Shown piece after piece: positions 1-11,324 of a stretch of 47,062 nucleotides of DNA (position 1 is its first letter; each line of letters opens with the position of its first letter). The position numbers and the translations under genes are program-made. Below the pieces are notes generated by a model. It had not been told where the DNA came from. It did no database searches and saw only the letters and a program-made list of their open reading frames with translations. This DNA is from Zygnema cylindricum (taxonomy: Eukaryota; Streptophyta; Zygnematophyceae; Zygnematales; Zygnemataceae), in NCBI GenBank assembly GCA_037447655.1, contig JBBHKE010000823.1:1-47062 (forward strand), read 5' to 3'.

Positions 1-250
1 TGTGAAAACCAGCGATCGTTGGTTTGACATAACAATATCAAACTGCTCAAACGGGAACAGAAACACTTAATAGTTTTGCCACTCGTACATATTGTACGAA
101 GTACTCAATGTTCGTACTTTTCATTTCATGTTTGATTACGGGTTGATTGGTTCGAAGTACGGACGCAATATTACATTCAAATCGCGGTTTTTTTCTCGTC
201 CATATTTTACAATAGAAACGAACTTTTCGTCCTTTTCATGAGTATCGAAC
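1..250. other. Intergenic, no gene seen
   Basis: No coding region or RNA gene is recognisable. The stretch is AT-rich and carries many GTAC tetramers, a trait shared with the transposon-derived DNA that follows. Confidence 0.5.
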
Positions 251-805
251 TACACCGCCAATCGCTATTAGCGTAGTGTACGCTAATTCCGTCACGCTTT
301 TATTTTTTTTTATTCTCCAATAGCGTAGCTTATTCTTTTTTTTTCTGTACGCCATTTAGGGCTATTTTCCAAGTACCGTACAAAACAGAAGTACGTCATC
401 TTTTAAATAGTGTGGTGTACGGTCAGAGTCACCTCGTACAAAAACGTACCTTTTAAAGTGAAAAAGTACAGCTCATTATGTTTAGTAGCCGCAGACGCAT
501 GAGAATGTGCGGTCTAAAGAGGGGATAAAATCGGGTTGTCAAATATCACGCTCGCATATATACGTCCAACAACCACATTTCGACTGTGTGAACGTACGAT
601 TTGTCAGATTTTGTACAAATACCGATATTAGTGTAAGCATGTTTGCGACCGACATTTACTTTTTTCAAAGACCCAAATAATAATCATTAAACAATTCGAA
701 TGTTATGTTTTTTTTCAAAATTTTCAAATGTTTAATTAGCGTAAGCCACGGTAATCATTCATATACGCTAAAGAAGCTTCTACGCTAATAGCGATTGGCG
801 GTGTA
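251..805. mobile_element. TIR element, family A copy 1 (TA-CACCG MITE)
   Basis: The ends form a perfect 27-bp inverted repeat (250-276 against 780-806), starting CTACACCGCCAATCGC. If the element proper starts at CACCG and ends at CGGTG, it is flanked by TA on both sides. A TA target duplication is typical of Tc1/mariner-type elements, so a non-autonomous mariner-like MITE is the best guess. No transposase is present. The interior shares a GTGTGGTGTACGGT segment and a downstream GTACCTTTT...AAGTGAAA segment with the copies at 2395-2934 and 38606-39144, so these are one family. Confidence 0.75.
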
Positions 806-1168
806 GTAGACATTTATTTTTAGTACGCATCAGTGCGTCGTTTTAGAATCATTCCCCTGCTACAAACAGAAGAACAGCCGAACCCGAATCTCTGGAGTGG
901 AGGAACTCTAGCTCAATAAAAACAAAAGCAATCATCATGAAAGATTCTACGTACGAAAGACGGAGACTATCTTGTGCAGATACGGGCACTTTTATCTGTT
1001 TCGATAACTTCATTTGAATACCGGAGTCTCCGATTGGTTATTTTTTGATTTTATTATTCACATTCACTACAGTTGTTGAGGAAAAATGACCTGTACAAAC
1101 GTTTGGAGATTTTATTGATGTCGACAGTTGAGAAACAGTTGGAAGATCGCGTACCGTACAGTACCTTC
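806..1168. other. Intergenic, no gene seen
   Basis: No ORF, RNA or terminal repeat could be supported here. It separates the family A element from the hAT-like pair. Confidence 0.4.
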
Positions 1169-1176
1169 ATTGAGAA

Positions 1177-1480
1177 CATAGTTCAAAAGTAGGTGAAAGT
1201 AGGCCCATACAATATGCCTATTGTATGCAAAACATACAATATGACCTTAAGACCCATATTGTATTCCGACCAATTCGGACCAATTAAAACATCCGGAAAA
1301 AAAATTGGACCAATTAAAACATTCTGACCAAATGTATTTCTTACACCGTCGGATTCAAACGATCGGACGGTAGCTGATCAAAGTAGCGATCTAAAAATAT
1401 CACATAAAAAGCCCATTACACAACTTACGCTAAAGGCGCCGACCAAAGGCCTACTAAAAAACGCCTACTTTTGAACTATT
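1177..1480 (-). mobile_element. hAT-like MITE, copy X
   Basis: A 304-bp element with ends CATAGTTCAAAAGTAGG and the inverse CCTACTTTTGAACTATT (outermost base differs). It is flanked by an exact 8-bp direct repeat ATTGAGAA at 1169-1176 and 1481-1488. An 8-bp duplication is the hallmark of the hAT superfamily. Read on the minus strand it matches copy Y at 1641-2202, including the blocks near AAGTTGTGTAATGGGCTT and ACCGTCCGATC. No transposase is encoded, so it would depend on an element elsewhere. Confidence 0.8.
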
Positions 1481-1640
1481 ATTGAGAATTTGCGCGGATT
1501 TCCATTACTGTACAGAGAAAGTACAAAGTGTACCGAAGTGTTTCGCTGACGGGACGTAACTGCTAAGAGCTTTTTGTTACGCCTTCTTAAAGTACGACAT
1601 TGAAACAGATAAAAATACTGTATGCTCCAAATGGAAATTC

Positions 1641-2202
1641 CATAGTTTAAAAGTAGGCGTTTTTATGGTAGGCCTTTGGTAGACGCACAAAACTTGGCAC
1701 AAAACTCGCGCAGAGTAGGCATACTGTATGTGTGTGCGTTGTGCACACTCTTGTACGAGCGTACGAATCTGACGTATGATCATAGTACAGCGCACTCCGC
1801 CGGACGAAATTTTTTAGCGAACTGACACGGCCTAGGATGACATTCCGCGGGAAAGAAAACCCGGAAAAAAAAAAAACGCGGACGTAAGTCCTATCGTAAG
1901 TTGTGTAATGGGCTTTTCATGTGATCTTCTTAGATCACTACTTTGATTAGCGACCGTCCGATCATCCAAATATGACGGTGTAAATAAAAAATACCTCAAA
2001 ACTCACAGAAATAAAATTGTCCGAATGTTTTTCAAAATTTAGACATGACGTTTAATTCTCTAACGATCGATGTGCAACTCAACCCTGTTCCTATTTCATT
2101 TCATTTTGAGGCCAATACAATATGGGTCTTAAGGGCATATTGTATGTTTTGTGTACAATAGGCATATTGTATGGGCGTACGGTCACCTACTTTTGAACTA
2201 TG
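1641..2202 (+). mobile_element. hAT-like MITE, copy Y
   Basis: A 562-bp relative of copy X in the opposite orientation. The ends are CATAGTTTAAAAGTAGG and CCTACTTTTGAACTATG. The flanking 8-bp direct repeat GGAAATTC is exact at 1633-1640 and 2203-2210. It is about 250 bp longer than X, mainly in the part around 1690-1885, so either Y gained or X lost sequence. Different target duplications show X and Y inserted independently 160 bp apart, and together they form a long imperfect inverted repeat. Confidence 0.8.
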
Positions 2203-2394
2203 GGAAATTCGCCCTTTAAGGGGCCACCATTTCTGGTTTTAACGTTTCAAACGCGCCCATTGATTAGTGTTGCATTGGCGGCAGATATTACCGCCATCAA
2301 CTGCGAGTTTCTGCAGCCATATACCCCTAGAAAGTACATACCCCTAGAAAGTACGGAAACACAACAAAATCCGTCAAGTCCTGTAAGCAAAAAC

Positions 2395-2934
2395 TACACC
2401 GCGCATCGTTATTAGTGTCAAAGTCACTAATTTGGGTTCTTAAAATATTGATTATTTTCCTCAAATAGGATACATGATTTTAATTTTTCCTTGACGTTAA
2501 TTGAGGTACCGTACAAAATAGCGTAAAGAACTAAAGTTCAATAAGATCTAAATAGTGTGGTGTACGGTCGATGTCAGACCGTACATAAATGTACCTTTTC
2601 AAGTGAAAGTTTTACAAAAAATGAAATAAATCGGACGCTTAAGCATAGGAACGTGCGCTAAAAAAACGGGATTGGTCTAACACATAAATTAGTCTGACAT
2701 GTATGGATATTAAAATTTCACTACGGTGTACGATTTTTTATATTTTGTACGGATACATGTAATAATGTATATAATCGTACATAAAATTTTCCAATTTTGT
2801 TGTTCCAAATTAGCGTTAAAACTGAAATTAGAATAAACCTTTTTTTTTTTTTTCAAATTCTTAATTAGCGTAAATGACGGTATATTTACTTAGACACTAT
2901 TTAAACTTTGACACTAATAACGATGCGCGGTGTA
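2395..2934. mobile_element. TIR element, family A copy 2
   Basis: A 540-bp element with a perfect 28-bp terminal inverted repeat starting TACACCGCGCATCGTTATTA, flanked by TA. It is closely related in length and interior to the copy at 38606-39144, and more distantly to 251-805. No coding capacity is seen. It is a non-autonomous mariner-like MITE on the basis of the TA target, which is inference. Confidence 0.75.
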
Positions 2935-2961
2935 CAGTATCGATCCCTGTATCTGTCATAC

Positions 2962-3487
2962 TACACCGTGATCGCTATTGGTGATTTTTAGGGTTTTTTC
3001 GGCACCTCTAGATTGAGACCCTCGACCCTAAAATATACTAATGGTTAACATTCTTTTAATGCTACTATAACTAAAGTGTCAATCGCTCTCATTTGGACTG
3101 TTTTTTAATAGTGTAATGTACGAAGTGTGTCATCTCATAATGAAATTGCTCGATACTTTGAACAAACGTATAGAGAAAGTGTCAGTTAAAATCGTAGACA
3201 GGTGAAAGTGAGTCCGTCGACACGAGAGAGCACATTCAGATTTTAATCTTGATATTACGGACGAGTGAAAAACGCGCGAACTTGTTCTCACATGTTAAAA
3301 TGACGACAATATGAACACAGATTGTATCGGCTACAATATGGGAATGCGTATCCAAAAAAGTGTTTGAAGTATAAAATAAACGTTATTTTTTGTCGACGTT
3401 ATGCATTAAAACATAAAAAATAGTTAATAACACTATTTTTTTTTTTACTCTTACAAATTAACTACACTGCTAGCGATTCACGGTGTA
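2962..3487. mobile_element. Degenerate family A-like TIR element
   Basis: The left end TACACCGTGATCGCTATTGG and right end GCTAGCGATTCACGGTGTA are imperfect inverted repeats with TA at both edges. It lies only 27 bp from the previous element. The interior is AT-rich and too diverged to align by eye with the other copies. Confidence 0.55.
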
Positions 3488-3835
3488 GTACACCACTAGT
3501 CGCTTTTAAATTTAGGAGGATATTAGCGTCAACACTTGATTATAATGAAATACACCATAATTCGTTTTGCCATGCAATTTATTGTGAGGCATTTACGTAT
3601 ATAGTGTTGTTAACACTAGTTTATGATTTCGAGTGAATAAAACACAACACATGAATTGTAGAAACTAATGGTTTTATTAGTATTTTCTAGGTCTGAAAAG
3701 AAATATAGAAGTCGAGGCAGTCTATCTCTAACTTCTCTCTCCAACTCTCAAACTTGTCGCAGTCACTGAGAAATTGGAGAGAAAGCTAGAGCCATGGCTA
3801 CCTTGGCTATCCTGAGGTTTACGGGAATTTTATAT
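3488..3835. other. Intergenic, no gene seen
   Basis: No ORF or recognisable element. A CT-rich patch lies at about 3720-3755. Confidence 0.4.
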
Positions 3836-3837
3836 TA

Positions 3838-3968
3838 GGGTTTATTTATTTATTTAAAAGGTATGTGCCGGCGGCGGGATTTGATCCTTGTACCTACCGG
3901 CCGGCAGACAGGAAATAGCCGGTAGCCTTAGCCGTTAAGTCTAGCCGTAGTATTACGTAACATGTAGT
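3838..3968 (-). repeat. Possible tRNA-derived SINE remnant
   Basis: On the minus strand a box-A-like TAGACTTAACGG is followed after about 44 nt by a box-B-like GGATCAAATCC (consensus GGTTCRANNCC). A GC-rich stretch and then an AATAAATAAATAA tail follow, in the order expected of a tRNA-derived SINE. No full tRNA cloverleaf is present and no second copy was found in the window, so this is tentative. Confidence 0.3.
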
Positions 3969-3969
3969 T

Positions 3970-5340
3970 TGATATTTATTTAAATGATTATACGTGCGAT
4001 AAATCATTTAACTGAAATGAATTACGGGATACATAGATCCAGTAATATATAATGTACGAATTACGGTACGGACAAAAATCAATACCGCGCATTTGTTTCG
4101 TAAGTGAAACAAATACCGCGCATGTATTTATTACGGCTACGATTAAATCCGAATTTAATCGGACGGCCGCGATTAGCGCCGAGATCGCGGAGGAAGATTT
4201 CGGCGGTTTGTGGCCATCGCCACATCGGATGACGCGTGGCGAAATTCCGTTGGATTGTAGAATCTCCGGAGATTATGGCACCGAATCTGGATTTGACATG
4301 TGTCGACATTAAGGCCATGTCGTACAATGTCCGTACCTAAAGTACACCGGCAGCTGTACTTTTGCGTACGGAACTCAATTCTGATTGGATCCGTACATCA
4401 GTAGATAGAGTCTGTGAGAGAGATAGGACTTAGAAAAATTAGAAGATAGGACCCCCTCTCCCAGAGAGCTTCTGTACAAAAGGTCAACTTTGACCCTCCA
4501 TAACTTACTGCTCAGGGGACCAAATTCAGAGATTCTTTTTGCTACAGACTCAGGGGAGTCTTGCCTTCACAGGGGTGCAGGTGGTCAGGGTTTTTGTCTG
4601 CCAGGGTGGCAGTTATTTTTGCTGAAATACAAAGGGGTCAGGATTATCCTAGAGGCTTCTTGGAAGCTGTCTACTCTGAGGACTTATGGAGGTCTCAGAG
4701 TTTCATGAATAAAGTGATCAACTACGATAAATATGAGTGGTGTAATTGCATTGTCTTCTCTTGTTTATAAGTATTGAAATTGTACAATTAAGAGGCAAAT
4801 GTGTTTTTTTCTATGTGTTATGATTTTTTACTATTGCATAACATTAGCACAAGACATATCGATGGAGAAAAACTATGTGTACAGTAATTCAAAAAAATTG
4901 TCAACACATGGATTATTACTTTTTGTAATACGATGTGTTGGTCAACATAACAAATCAACATTAAAATACATCACAATTACTATTGGTGTTATTTTATCCA
5001 TTAATATATAATGTTATAAAATCCGCACAATATGTTGTTTCTTCATGGTATTTGTTCACACTTTATGTTTATTTTCAACATTTTGTGTTATGCTTTCATA
5101 CATATTATATAAAATATACGTGACAAAAGTAAGTTTATTTTTAAAACTGCGATAAACAAGCCATAAAGGTACAAAAAGGGTAAAACTAAAACTATAATAA
5201 TAATAAATAAAAAAATATAAAAGTGAAAAGAAAATAAAACATAAATAAAAAACAAAAAATTAGCGTAAAAAAAAATGTAGTCACCAAAAGTAAGTAAATA
5301 TAGTAGAGGTGAGTACCCATAAAGAGAAAAAACGTAGTAC
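3970..5340. other. Intergenic, no gene seen
   Basis: Contains a short GC-richer island at 4130-4290 that is open on both strands but has no recognisable protein, then AT-rich DNA. No splice-supported exon, RNA gene or terminal repeat could be supported. Confidence 0.4.
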
Positions 5341-5342
5341 AT

Positions 5343-5593
5343 TATTCTCACAACTTTAACAAATCAAATTCCACATCTTTGAAGATCGTTTGGTGGAAAA
5401 TCAAAGTGGCTCCGCTTGACACCTGCCAAATTTACGCCTTTCATTTTTTAATTGTAGCCGACACATGTTATCTCGAAGATGCTCACAACTTTAACAAATC
5501 AAGTTCCACATCTCGTAGATGGTTTATATCTTTTTATGGAAAATCAAAATGGCTTCGATTGACATTTGCCGAATTTACGCCTCTCATTTCTTG
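5343..5593 (+). repeat. Imperfect direct repeat, two ~110-bp units
   Basis: A unit starting CTCACAACTTTAACAAATCA and ending near TTTACGCCTTTCATTT occurs at about 5348-5450 and again at about 5482-5591. The copies share most bases but differ by small indels, so this is an old local duplication of unknown content. Confidence 0.65.
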
Positions 5594-6836
5594 AAGTGAA
5601 TACACGTTAAATTAACAGTAAAACAACAAAAATGCTTGGTGGAGGACTCGTCAAATACTTGTGTCAAATGTTTTCCAATTACAATGTCGTGAAAAACAGT
5701 GAAAAAAACATAAAGTCTTGTTGCAAAAAAGACAAACTGATATGTCTAATCTCAACAAGCTTGAAGTTGGTTTTTAGAAGTCGACGCGTCTGGAGTGGCC
5801 ACGTTCGTATGCAGTGTCACAAAATAAAAAAAATGTTTTCCATTCAAATCTGTTAAAACTACTTCACTAAGCGCCCCCCCAAATTTGTGAAGGAAAATTA
5901 AGTCGACCCGAAGACTTTAATATCGTTAGACTAAAGTCACACGAGATTACGCAGAAAACCACTATTTTCACAATATCCTCAACTTTGATGCAAACAACAG
6001 TATTTGCATCTCACAATAAATAGCACGCAACAGTATGTTATGAAATTATGTGGTCTCCATTAACCCACGAAATGAGCAGCCTATGTAAAGTCACTAAGAT
6101 AATATTTTCCCCTTTCACTTTCCCACTGAATAAGTGCTGCCCAGGCACATAAATATTTTGACCACCCTCACCTTTGTGAGGAGAAGACACCCCTGAGTCA
6201 AACGCAAAAAGAATCACTGAACTTGCTCCCCTGTTAGTTATGGCTGGCCAAAGATGGCCTATAAATACAAAAGGTCACCTGGAGAGAGGCGCCTCAAACA
6301 CGCTAAGTCCCTTAACTCCTACTCACGACTATCTACTACTCTACCCTAAACCAATCAAAATAGTGTATAGTACAAGAAGGTACAGTGGCCGATTGTACTT
6401 CCTGTACGACCATTGTACAACATGGCCTTGTGGTTGACACTTGTCAACTTGGGAGCGATCGTTCCTCCTCCCATCTTTTTCGGCGTCCAATGATGTGGCG
6501 CCACGTGGCACAGCTCGCCGCTATGTCCGAAAGCCGCCAAAGATTAATCCGGTTTTGGCGGGGGCCACGTCGTCCGTCCGATCATGTATTTTACACAGTT
6601 AGATTCGCGTCCGCGAGCGCCGTTTGAATTTAGATTGTCGTTTCGTCAATTTTGGTCTGTTTTGGTGAAAGTGACGTTTGCGTGACACTTTGATTAACAC
6701 CGAACCACATACGTGTATCGTTTCATTAATATCTTAATGGTTAAGGTCGCAGTTTCAAAGTACTGTATAGATCTAGGTTATAATCATGTTAAGGGCAACA
6801 TTTTGGTAATATATCAATCTATCCACCTGTCTGCCT
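5594..6836. other. Intergenic, no gene seen
   Basis: No coding exon recognised. A GC-richer block at 6470-6630 contains the palindrome GCCACGTGGC. A TATA-like site lies at about 6259 (separate entry). Confidence 0.4.
6256..6268 (+). promoter_or_regulatory. Possible TATA box, orphan
   Basis: CCTATAAATACAAAA lies in a context with a CT-rich stretch upstream and pyrimidine-rich, ATG-free sequence downstream, as in a promoter or an old LTR. No gene follows that I can recognise, so it may be a transposon relic or chance. Confidence 0.25.
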
Positions 6837-6837
6837 A

Positions 6838-6886
6838 TTTCTTTTTGAATATGGCGGCAACCTGTTTCTTTTTGAATATGGCGGCA
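6838..6886 (+). repeat. Tandem repeat, 27-bp period, 2 copies
   Basis: TTTCTTTTTGAATATGGCGG followed by CA occurs at 6838-6859 and 6865-6886 without mismatch, 5 bp apart. A short CT microsatellite follows at 6899-6915. Confidence 0.8.
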
Positions 6887-6915
6887 GTCACGGTGACTCT
6901 CTCTCTCTCTCTTCA

Positions 6916-8388
6916 CTCTAGAGTCTAAATTAAGAAGTGAATGCTAATTACTTATTTTCAACATAGACAAATACAGTAGAAAATACACACATTTTAACAT
7001 GTTTTTTTCCACGTGATCAATATAATCAATAATTCCCTTTCAAATCAATAAGCTGGTTGCGTCGACAATGTCTGTGATAGTTGTAAACACGTACAATCTA
7101 TGTTGCCACATTGTATATTTTGAAAGTGCTTGTGATGTCACATGTTTTTCCTTGATATTGTAGACAGTCAATCACCCAACCCTATGTTATTTAAAGATAC
7201 GCCTTTGCATTTGCTTCTTCGATCAATTGCCTCCTTTGCAATTTCCACAAGTATTAAATCTTTCCTATTTTTTCTTCCCCGATAACTTAAAAAAAAAATC
7301 ACACGTTTAGAAACACAACCATTGCTCTCTTTTTTTCTTCATACCTTTTTGATTACCATGCTCTTTTCCCAAAAAAATATAATTGGTTGGAAACAAAACT
7401 GAAATTACGTCGGTCTAAATATTTTTTTCCCGCTCCTTATCACCTAGCATATGGCCACTTTGTAAAACAATGAGAAACAAAAAGTGAGAAGGAGCGAATA
7501 AAAGGCAAGACGAGAGAGGTTGTGAAGGCGAGTTCGAGCAGAGTGTGAAAGAGTGAATGAGAGGCAAAGTGTTACTTGTTGTGAAAACGAGTCGGAGTGG
7601 CGCCCTCAAAACTCCTCACCTTTATGTGAATAACATTAAATTCTTGATATCCCTTAAAAAAAAAAAGTGTACCGCATGGAATCGAACAAAAAAAATGTGT
7701 TATTCTCCTCATAGAAAACTTTGAAATCGTATGAAACGTGCGAATGTATCTTGCAGTATGTGCCAATGTTTGAAAGTTTCGAGTTTTTGTAGTTTTCCTC
7801 CCAAATTTAGCCCTCAATGATTTTTTTTTGAATGCGGTACAAAAAAAATGTGTTTACCATGTTACAATGAAAAAAATCGTGACACTTTTAATGTGTTTAA
7901 AGTTTATCTTTTTTTTAACTCAATTTAGCATTTCCTCTTTTCGAACCACGGGCACTCAAATTCATTGCATAAAAAAACTTGATCGAAAAACCATAACGCG
8001 AGGTGATTTTATCAAAAGCATCACTTGAAAAACGAATAGAAAAACATCCACACAAGCTCCACACGAGCGGATTTTTTTAAGACAAGGGAGAGTACTTTTT
8101 TCCATGCCCATGATATGCATGTATGAAAGAAAATTGGAGGGGTCTCGTACTTACACTTTCATTCGTGGGTCTTATTCAAAAGTTTACGGTCGCCTCTTCT
8201 ACTCCTTCTCACAATTTGGCTCCAATCTCACCTTATACTGAACGAAAAAAAACGATATTGGTGCGAAATGAAATAATGAAAAAATATAGCTTTTTTACTA
8301 CCTATGCGAGTATTTTGATGGTAGGTCGAGTGAGAAAGGACGAAAAAACAAATGAAAAAAACAATGGCGAAAAGTTTTGGATATTAAT
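6916..8388. other. Intergenic, diverged repeat DNA, no gene seen
   Basis: The purine-rich block 7470-7640 and its continuation (a TGACATTGAATTCTTGA-like phrase) resemble 9760-9900, so this is probably diverged transposon-derived sequence. No exon or RNA gene is supported. Confidence 0.35.
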
Positions 8389-8448
8389 GACATCAACGCT
8401 ATCACGAGTGAGTATGACATCGGGGCTATCACAAGTGAGTATGACGTC
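8389..8448 (+). repeat. Tandem repeat, 27-bp period, ~2.2 copies
   Basis: GACATCAACGCTATCACGAG plus TGAGTAT is repeated at 8389, 8416 and (partial) 8443 with a few substitutions. It contains TGACATC/TGACGTC cores. Confidence 0.75.
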
Positions 8449-9260
8449 ACAGTGTCATAAACTCCTAGGCATCTAGATGTCACAAATCTACAAACATCTA
8501 ATATATCATAAAAAACTACACGTCCACAATCGTCGCTATTTTCTATAGTCTTCACCAATTGTCAAAAGTTTCGTAGCTGTCGTCAATCGTCGCTGAATTG
8601 TACCTCCGTCTACGACTACCACATTTAAAAGTCACGATTTCATTTTTGCAAATTGGAACGCTTTGAAAAGTAGTACGAAGAATCCTCACTAAATCCTAAA
8701 CTACCATTTCAAAATACCGACTACATAATACCTTTAATATTTGTTGTCTGGTAATACTTTACTTTTAACCACATCTACGTTACATTTTCAAGGTAAACTT
8801 TGAAAATGACGTGGGATGATGTGGTCATGGGTTGAAAAACGAAAAGTCAACAAAATATGGTACATTTTAAGTTTGAAGATAACGCACATTGTATTTGAAT
8901 ACTTTGAATTTCCTCGTACGTCTTTATATTTTATAAACATGGCGCTACGTTTTTTCATCAAAACAATAGAAAAAACCCTTAGTTTATGACATCGAGGCCC
9001 AACAAAAATTATACGTCCGTATCGACGACCACCAACACCTAAGGGCATTGAAACACCCCCAACAGGAGTGGGAAATATGGGCTTTTCATGTGGCTGACCA
9101 CAAGGCATACCGCTTACGACATCTTGACAACTGCATCGAACTGACTATTTAAGTGATAATGTTTGTATTTATTTGTTAAAATATAAACTACTATAATTCG
9201 ATCACCGGGACAGCTAGTTGCGGATTGCAATAACCATTGAACGAAATGCACGTACTTAAA
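8449..9260. other. Intergenic, no gene seen
   Basis: Contains scattered GTC(G/A)NNNGTCTACGAC-like phrases, on the minus strand the GTAGACG motif also seen at 36.6-37.7 kb. This suggests decayed subterminal ends of the same element type. No coding region is supported. Confidence 0.35.
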
Positions 9261-9269
9261 AGTGGTCGT

Positions 9270-10092
9270 TGCAATAAAGGTATGCCACCATGTAATTGTA
9301 ACTCAGAGAACTTACTTTGCATTCTTGAGCATATTCTCCGTACACGGTTACCAAGTGTCATAATGTGTAACAACGAAATTGTTACTTAAGGGTGTGACGT
9401 TTATATAGGTTGACAATCCACTTGACGTTTGTCAATATCTACAATCTGTCTTGACGCACCGTATTTTTCGAAACTTTTTGAAACGCCGCAAGACTCATCG
9501 TATTTTCTAAATTTTTTGATACTTTGCATGTGTTTGTGTGACATCGTAGACGTACAACCTTTTAGCCATGGTTAAACAAGGTGCTTTTGCGTTTGTCAGT
9601 CATGTCCGGTATCCATGAATGGACATAAAACTCTTGAGGCCCATGCAAAATAAAATAAACAACATTTATTATTTTTTTTGGGTGCGTTTGTTGGATCCTC
9701 TCAGCTTCACTTGGTTGGCCCATGTGTAGTCTCCGTTAGCATTGTGCCATCTTCCAATGGTGTCGCAGAGTAGTGAAGTTTGGTGTGAAGGAGAGGCAAG
9801 ATGAGAGAGGAGCGAGCTGCAATGGTGTCTTCACAAAATTTTCACTCTTCCATGAATTGACATTGAAGTCTTGAGACCCTTGCAAAAAGAAATTCAGTAC
9901 AAGATGCACAGCCGTCACGGGTATTGTCAACGTATACAATCGTCACAAAGTTAAGTAACAATTTCGAGTAAACACATAGAGACACCTGAAATACGGGTCT
10001 GCCGGATCCGCGCTAAAATACAAAGTAAGTTCGCTAAGTTACAACTACATGGGGCCGTACCCTTACAAGTACATGGGGCCGTACCCTTAGTA
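9270..10092. mobile_element. TIR element with ~150-bp inverted ends
   Basis: The left end (about 9270-9440) is the reverse complement of the right end (about 9910-10090). Both contain ACAAAGTAAGTTCGCTAAG-like, AAGTTAAGTAACAATTTCG-like and CGTCACA blocks. The terminal bases CATGG.GCC.TACCCTTA are duplicated at the right edge (10053-10089). Another right-end copy without its partner lies at about 36370-36527. Long TIRs suggest a MULE-like or foldback element, but no transposase or clear target duplication was seen. Confidence 0.6.
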
Positions 10093-10205
10093 CCGGCGCG
10101 ATGCCATATCACAAATATGTACTTCTCACGGGGATTTGGGCCGTTGTCAGCGATGGTGCTATCGGCGGTCGGTTTTTTTTTACGACGTTGGGTGGACTCC
10201 CCTCA

Positions 10206-10887
10206 GGGTGGACTTCCATTAGCGAAAATGTGGGGTTTTTTACTGAAGGCTGTACCGTTTCGTACAGGTTCGTACAATTTTATTTTTTCAACGAAAACAA
10301 CATTACATAAAATTGTCCAAGGTTGTAGGCGTAAATTAGGACCGTCGGATTCAATTACACTTTTAACATGTGACGCCACGTCACCAACCCTACAGTTTTT
10401 TAAGACCGTGCACAGTGAGGACAATTCTCGAATACAGAACGTGTAAAAATAGGCCGCGTGGAAAAGATCAAAAAAATCAACAAGGAGCGCGCGCATATGT
10501 GCGTACACGTCATAATGGCCATGTGCCTTCCGCTAGGGTGGCTGCGAATCCACATAAATTATCCCGTCACGCTCCCACCGTCAAAGTTTGCCGCCGCCTT
10601 TTGTCGTTGTGTTTTGAAATTCTTGGTATTACATTTAATGCCCTCTGTACGAAGACATTAATTACCTCCGCTGGTACAGATATTTCCTCCGCTGGTACAG
10701 ATATTACGTTTAGAATTTGCAATCTAAGATTATTTCAAGATTTTAAGCATCTAACATTAACCTACGTGCTACCAACGAGAATGAGCCACGCAAGTAAAAA
10801 GTGGTTTGCTGACGCGACCTAATGGAAGGCACTCCCTTCAGTAAAATCTTCCGTACAATTACTGAAACGCCTAATGGAAGTCCACCC
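10206..10887. mobile_element. Harbinger/Tourist-like MITE with TCA target duplication
   Basis: The ends GGGTGGACTTCCATTAG and CTAATGGAAGTCCACCC are perfect inverted repeats flanked by TCA (10203-10205 and 10888-10890). A 3-bp duplication with GG-starting ends fits PIF/Harbinger-type MITEs, which usually duplicate TWA. The element at 35046-35786 shares these ends and has TAA duplications. A partial internal copy of the right end (CCTAATGGAAGGCACTCCC) lies at about 10818-10836. The ORF of about 150 codons inside has no recognisable protein. Confidence 0.7.
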
Positions 10888-11114
10888 TCAGTGGGTGTGT
10901 AAAAGTGTACATTCTCTAACGGGAATATTTGTTGGGATGTCCACTTAGCAGTTTGTGGTGTGGGCTTAGCAATTCACCCTCAAAATGTTGAAACTCCGTA
11001 CCGTTTCTTGTATCTTGAAATTAGTACGTGTTGTGTATCGGCAGGGTTTTGCCGATAGTCGATATGTACCTTTTTTTGGCTTGCCAATTATCAATATACT
11101 GGCACGATATATTG

Positions 11115-11195
11115 AAACTGGTGTTGTCACCGATATAAACCGATAATAATAAGCCAATAATATTATCGGTTTTATATCGCGATAACACCGGTACC
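11115..11195. repeat. Hairpin-forming palindrome
   Basis: The arm CTGGTGTTGTCACCGATATA plus AACCGATAATA pairs with the following ATTATCGGTTTTATATCGCG plus ATAACACCGG across a short loop. It shares the TATCGCGATAAC phrase with element family B at 32830-33612 and 39141-39517 and may be a fragment of that family. Confidence 0.55.
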
Positions 11196-11324
11196 GATAA
11201 CTATCGGTGATAATTGTACAGTTTGTACCGTACAGATGTACAATTTATCTCGTTGTACTGAGCCGCCGTTATGCCGTTACACAGATGACAAAACAGGTAT
11301 TTACAAGTGTCATACCATGCTATA

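Noticed and set aside
4052-4327. Overlapping ORFs of 82-86 codons on both strands
   Set aside because: Open on both strands because the local sequence is GC-richer; no recognisable domain, splice context or codon signal.
10370-10822. 150-codon ORF in the Harbinger-like element
   Set aside because: No recognisable transposase or Myb-like features; overlapping ORFs occur in other frames.
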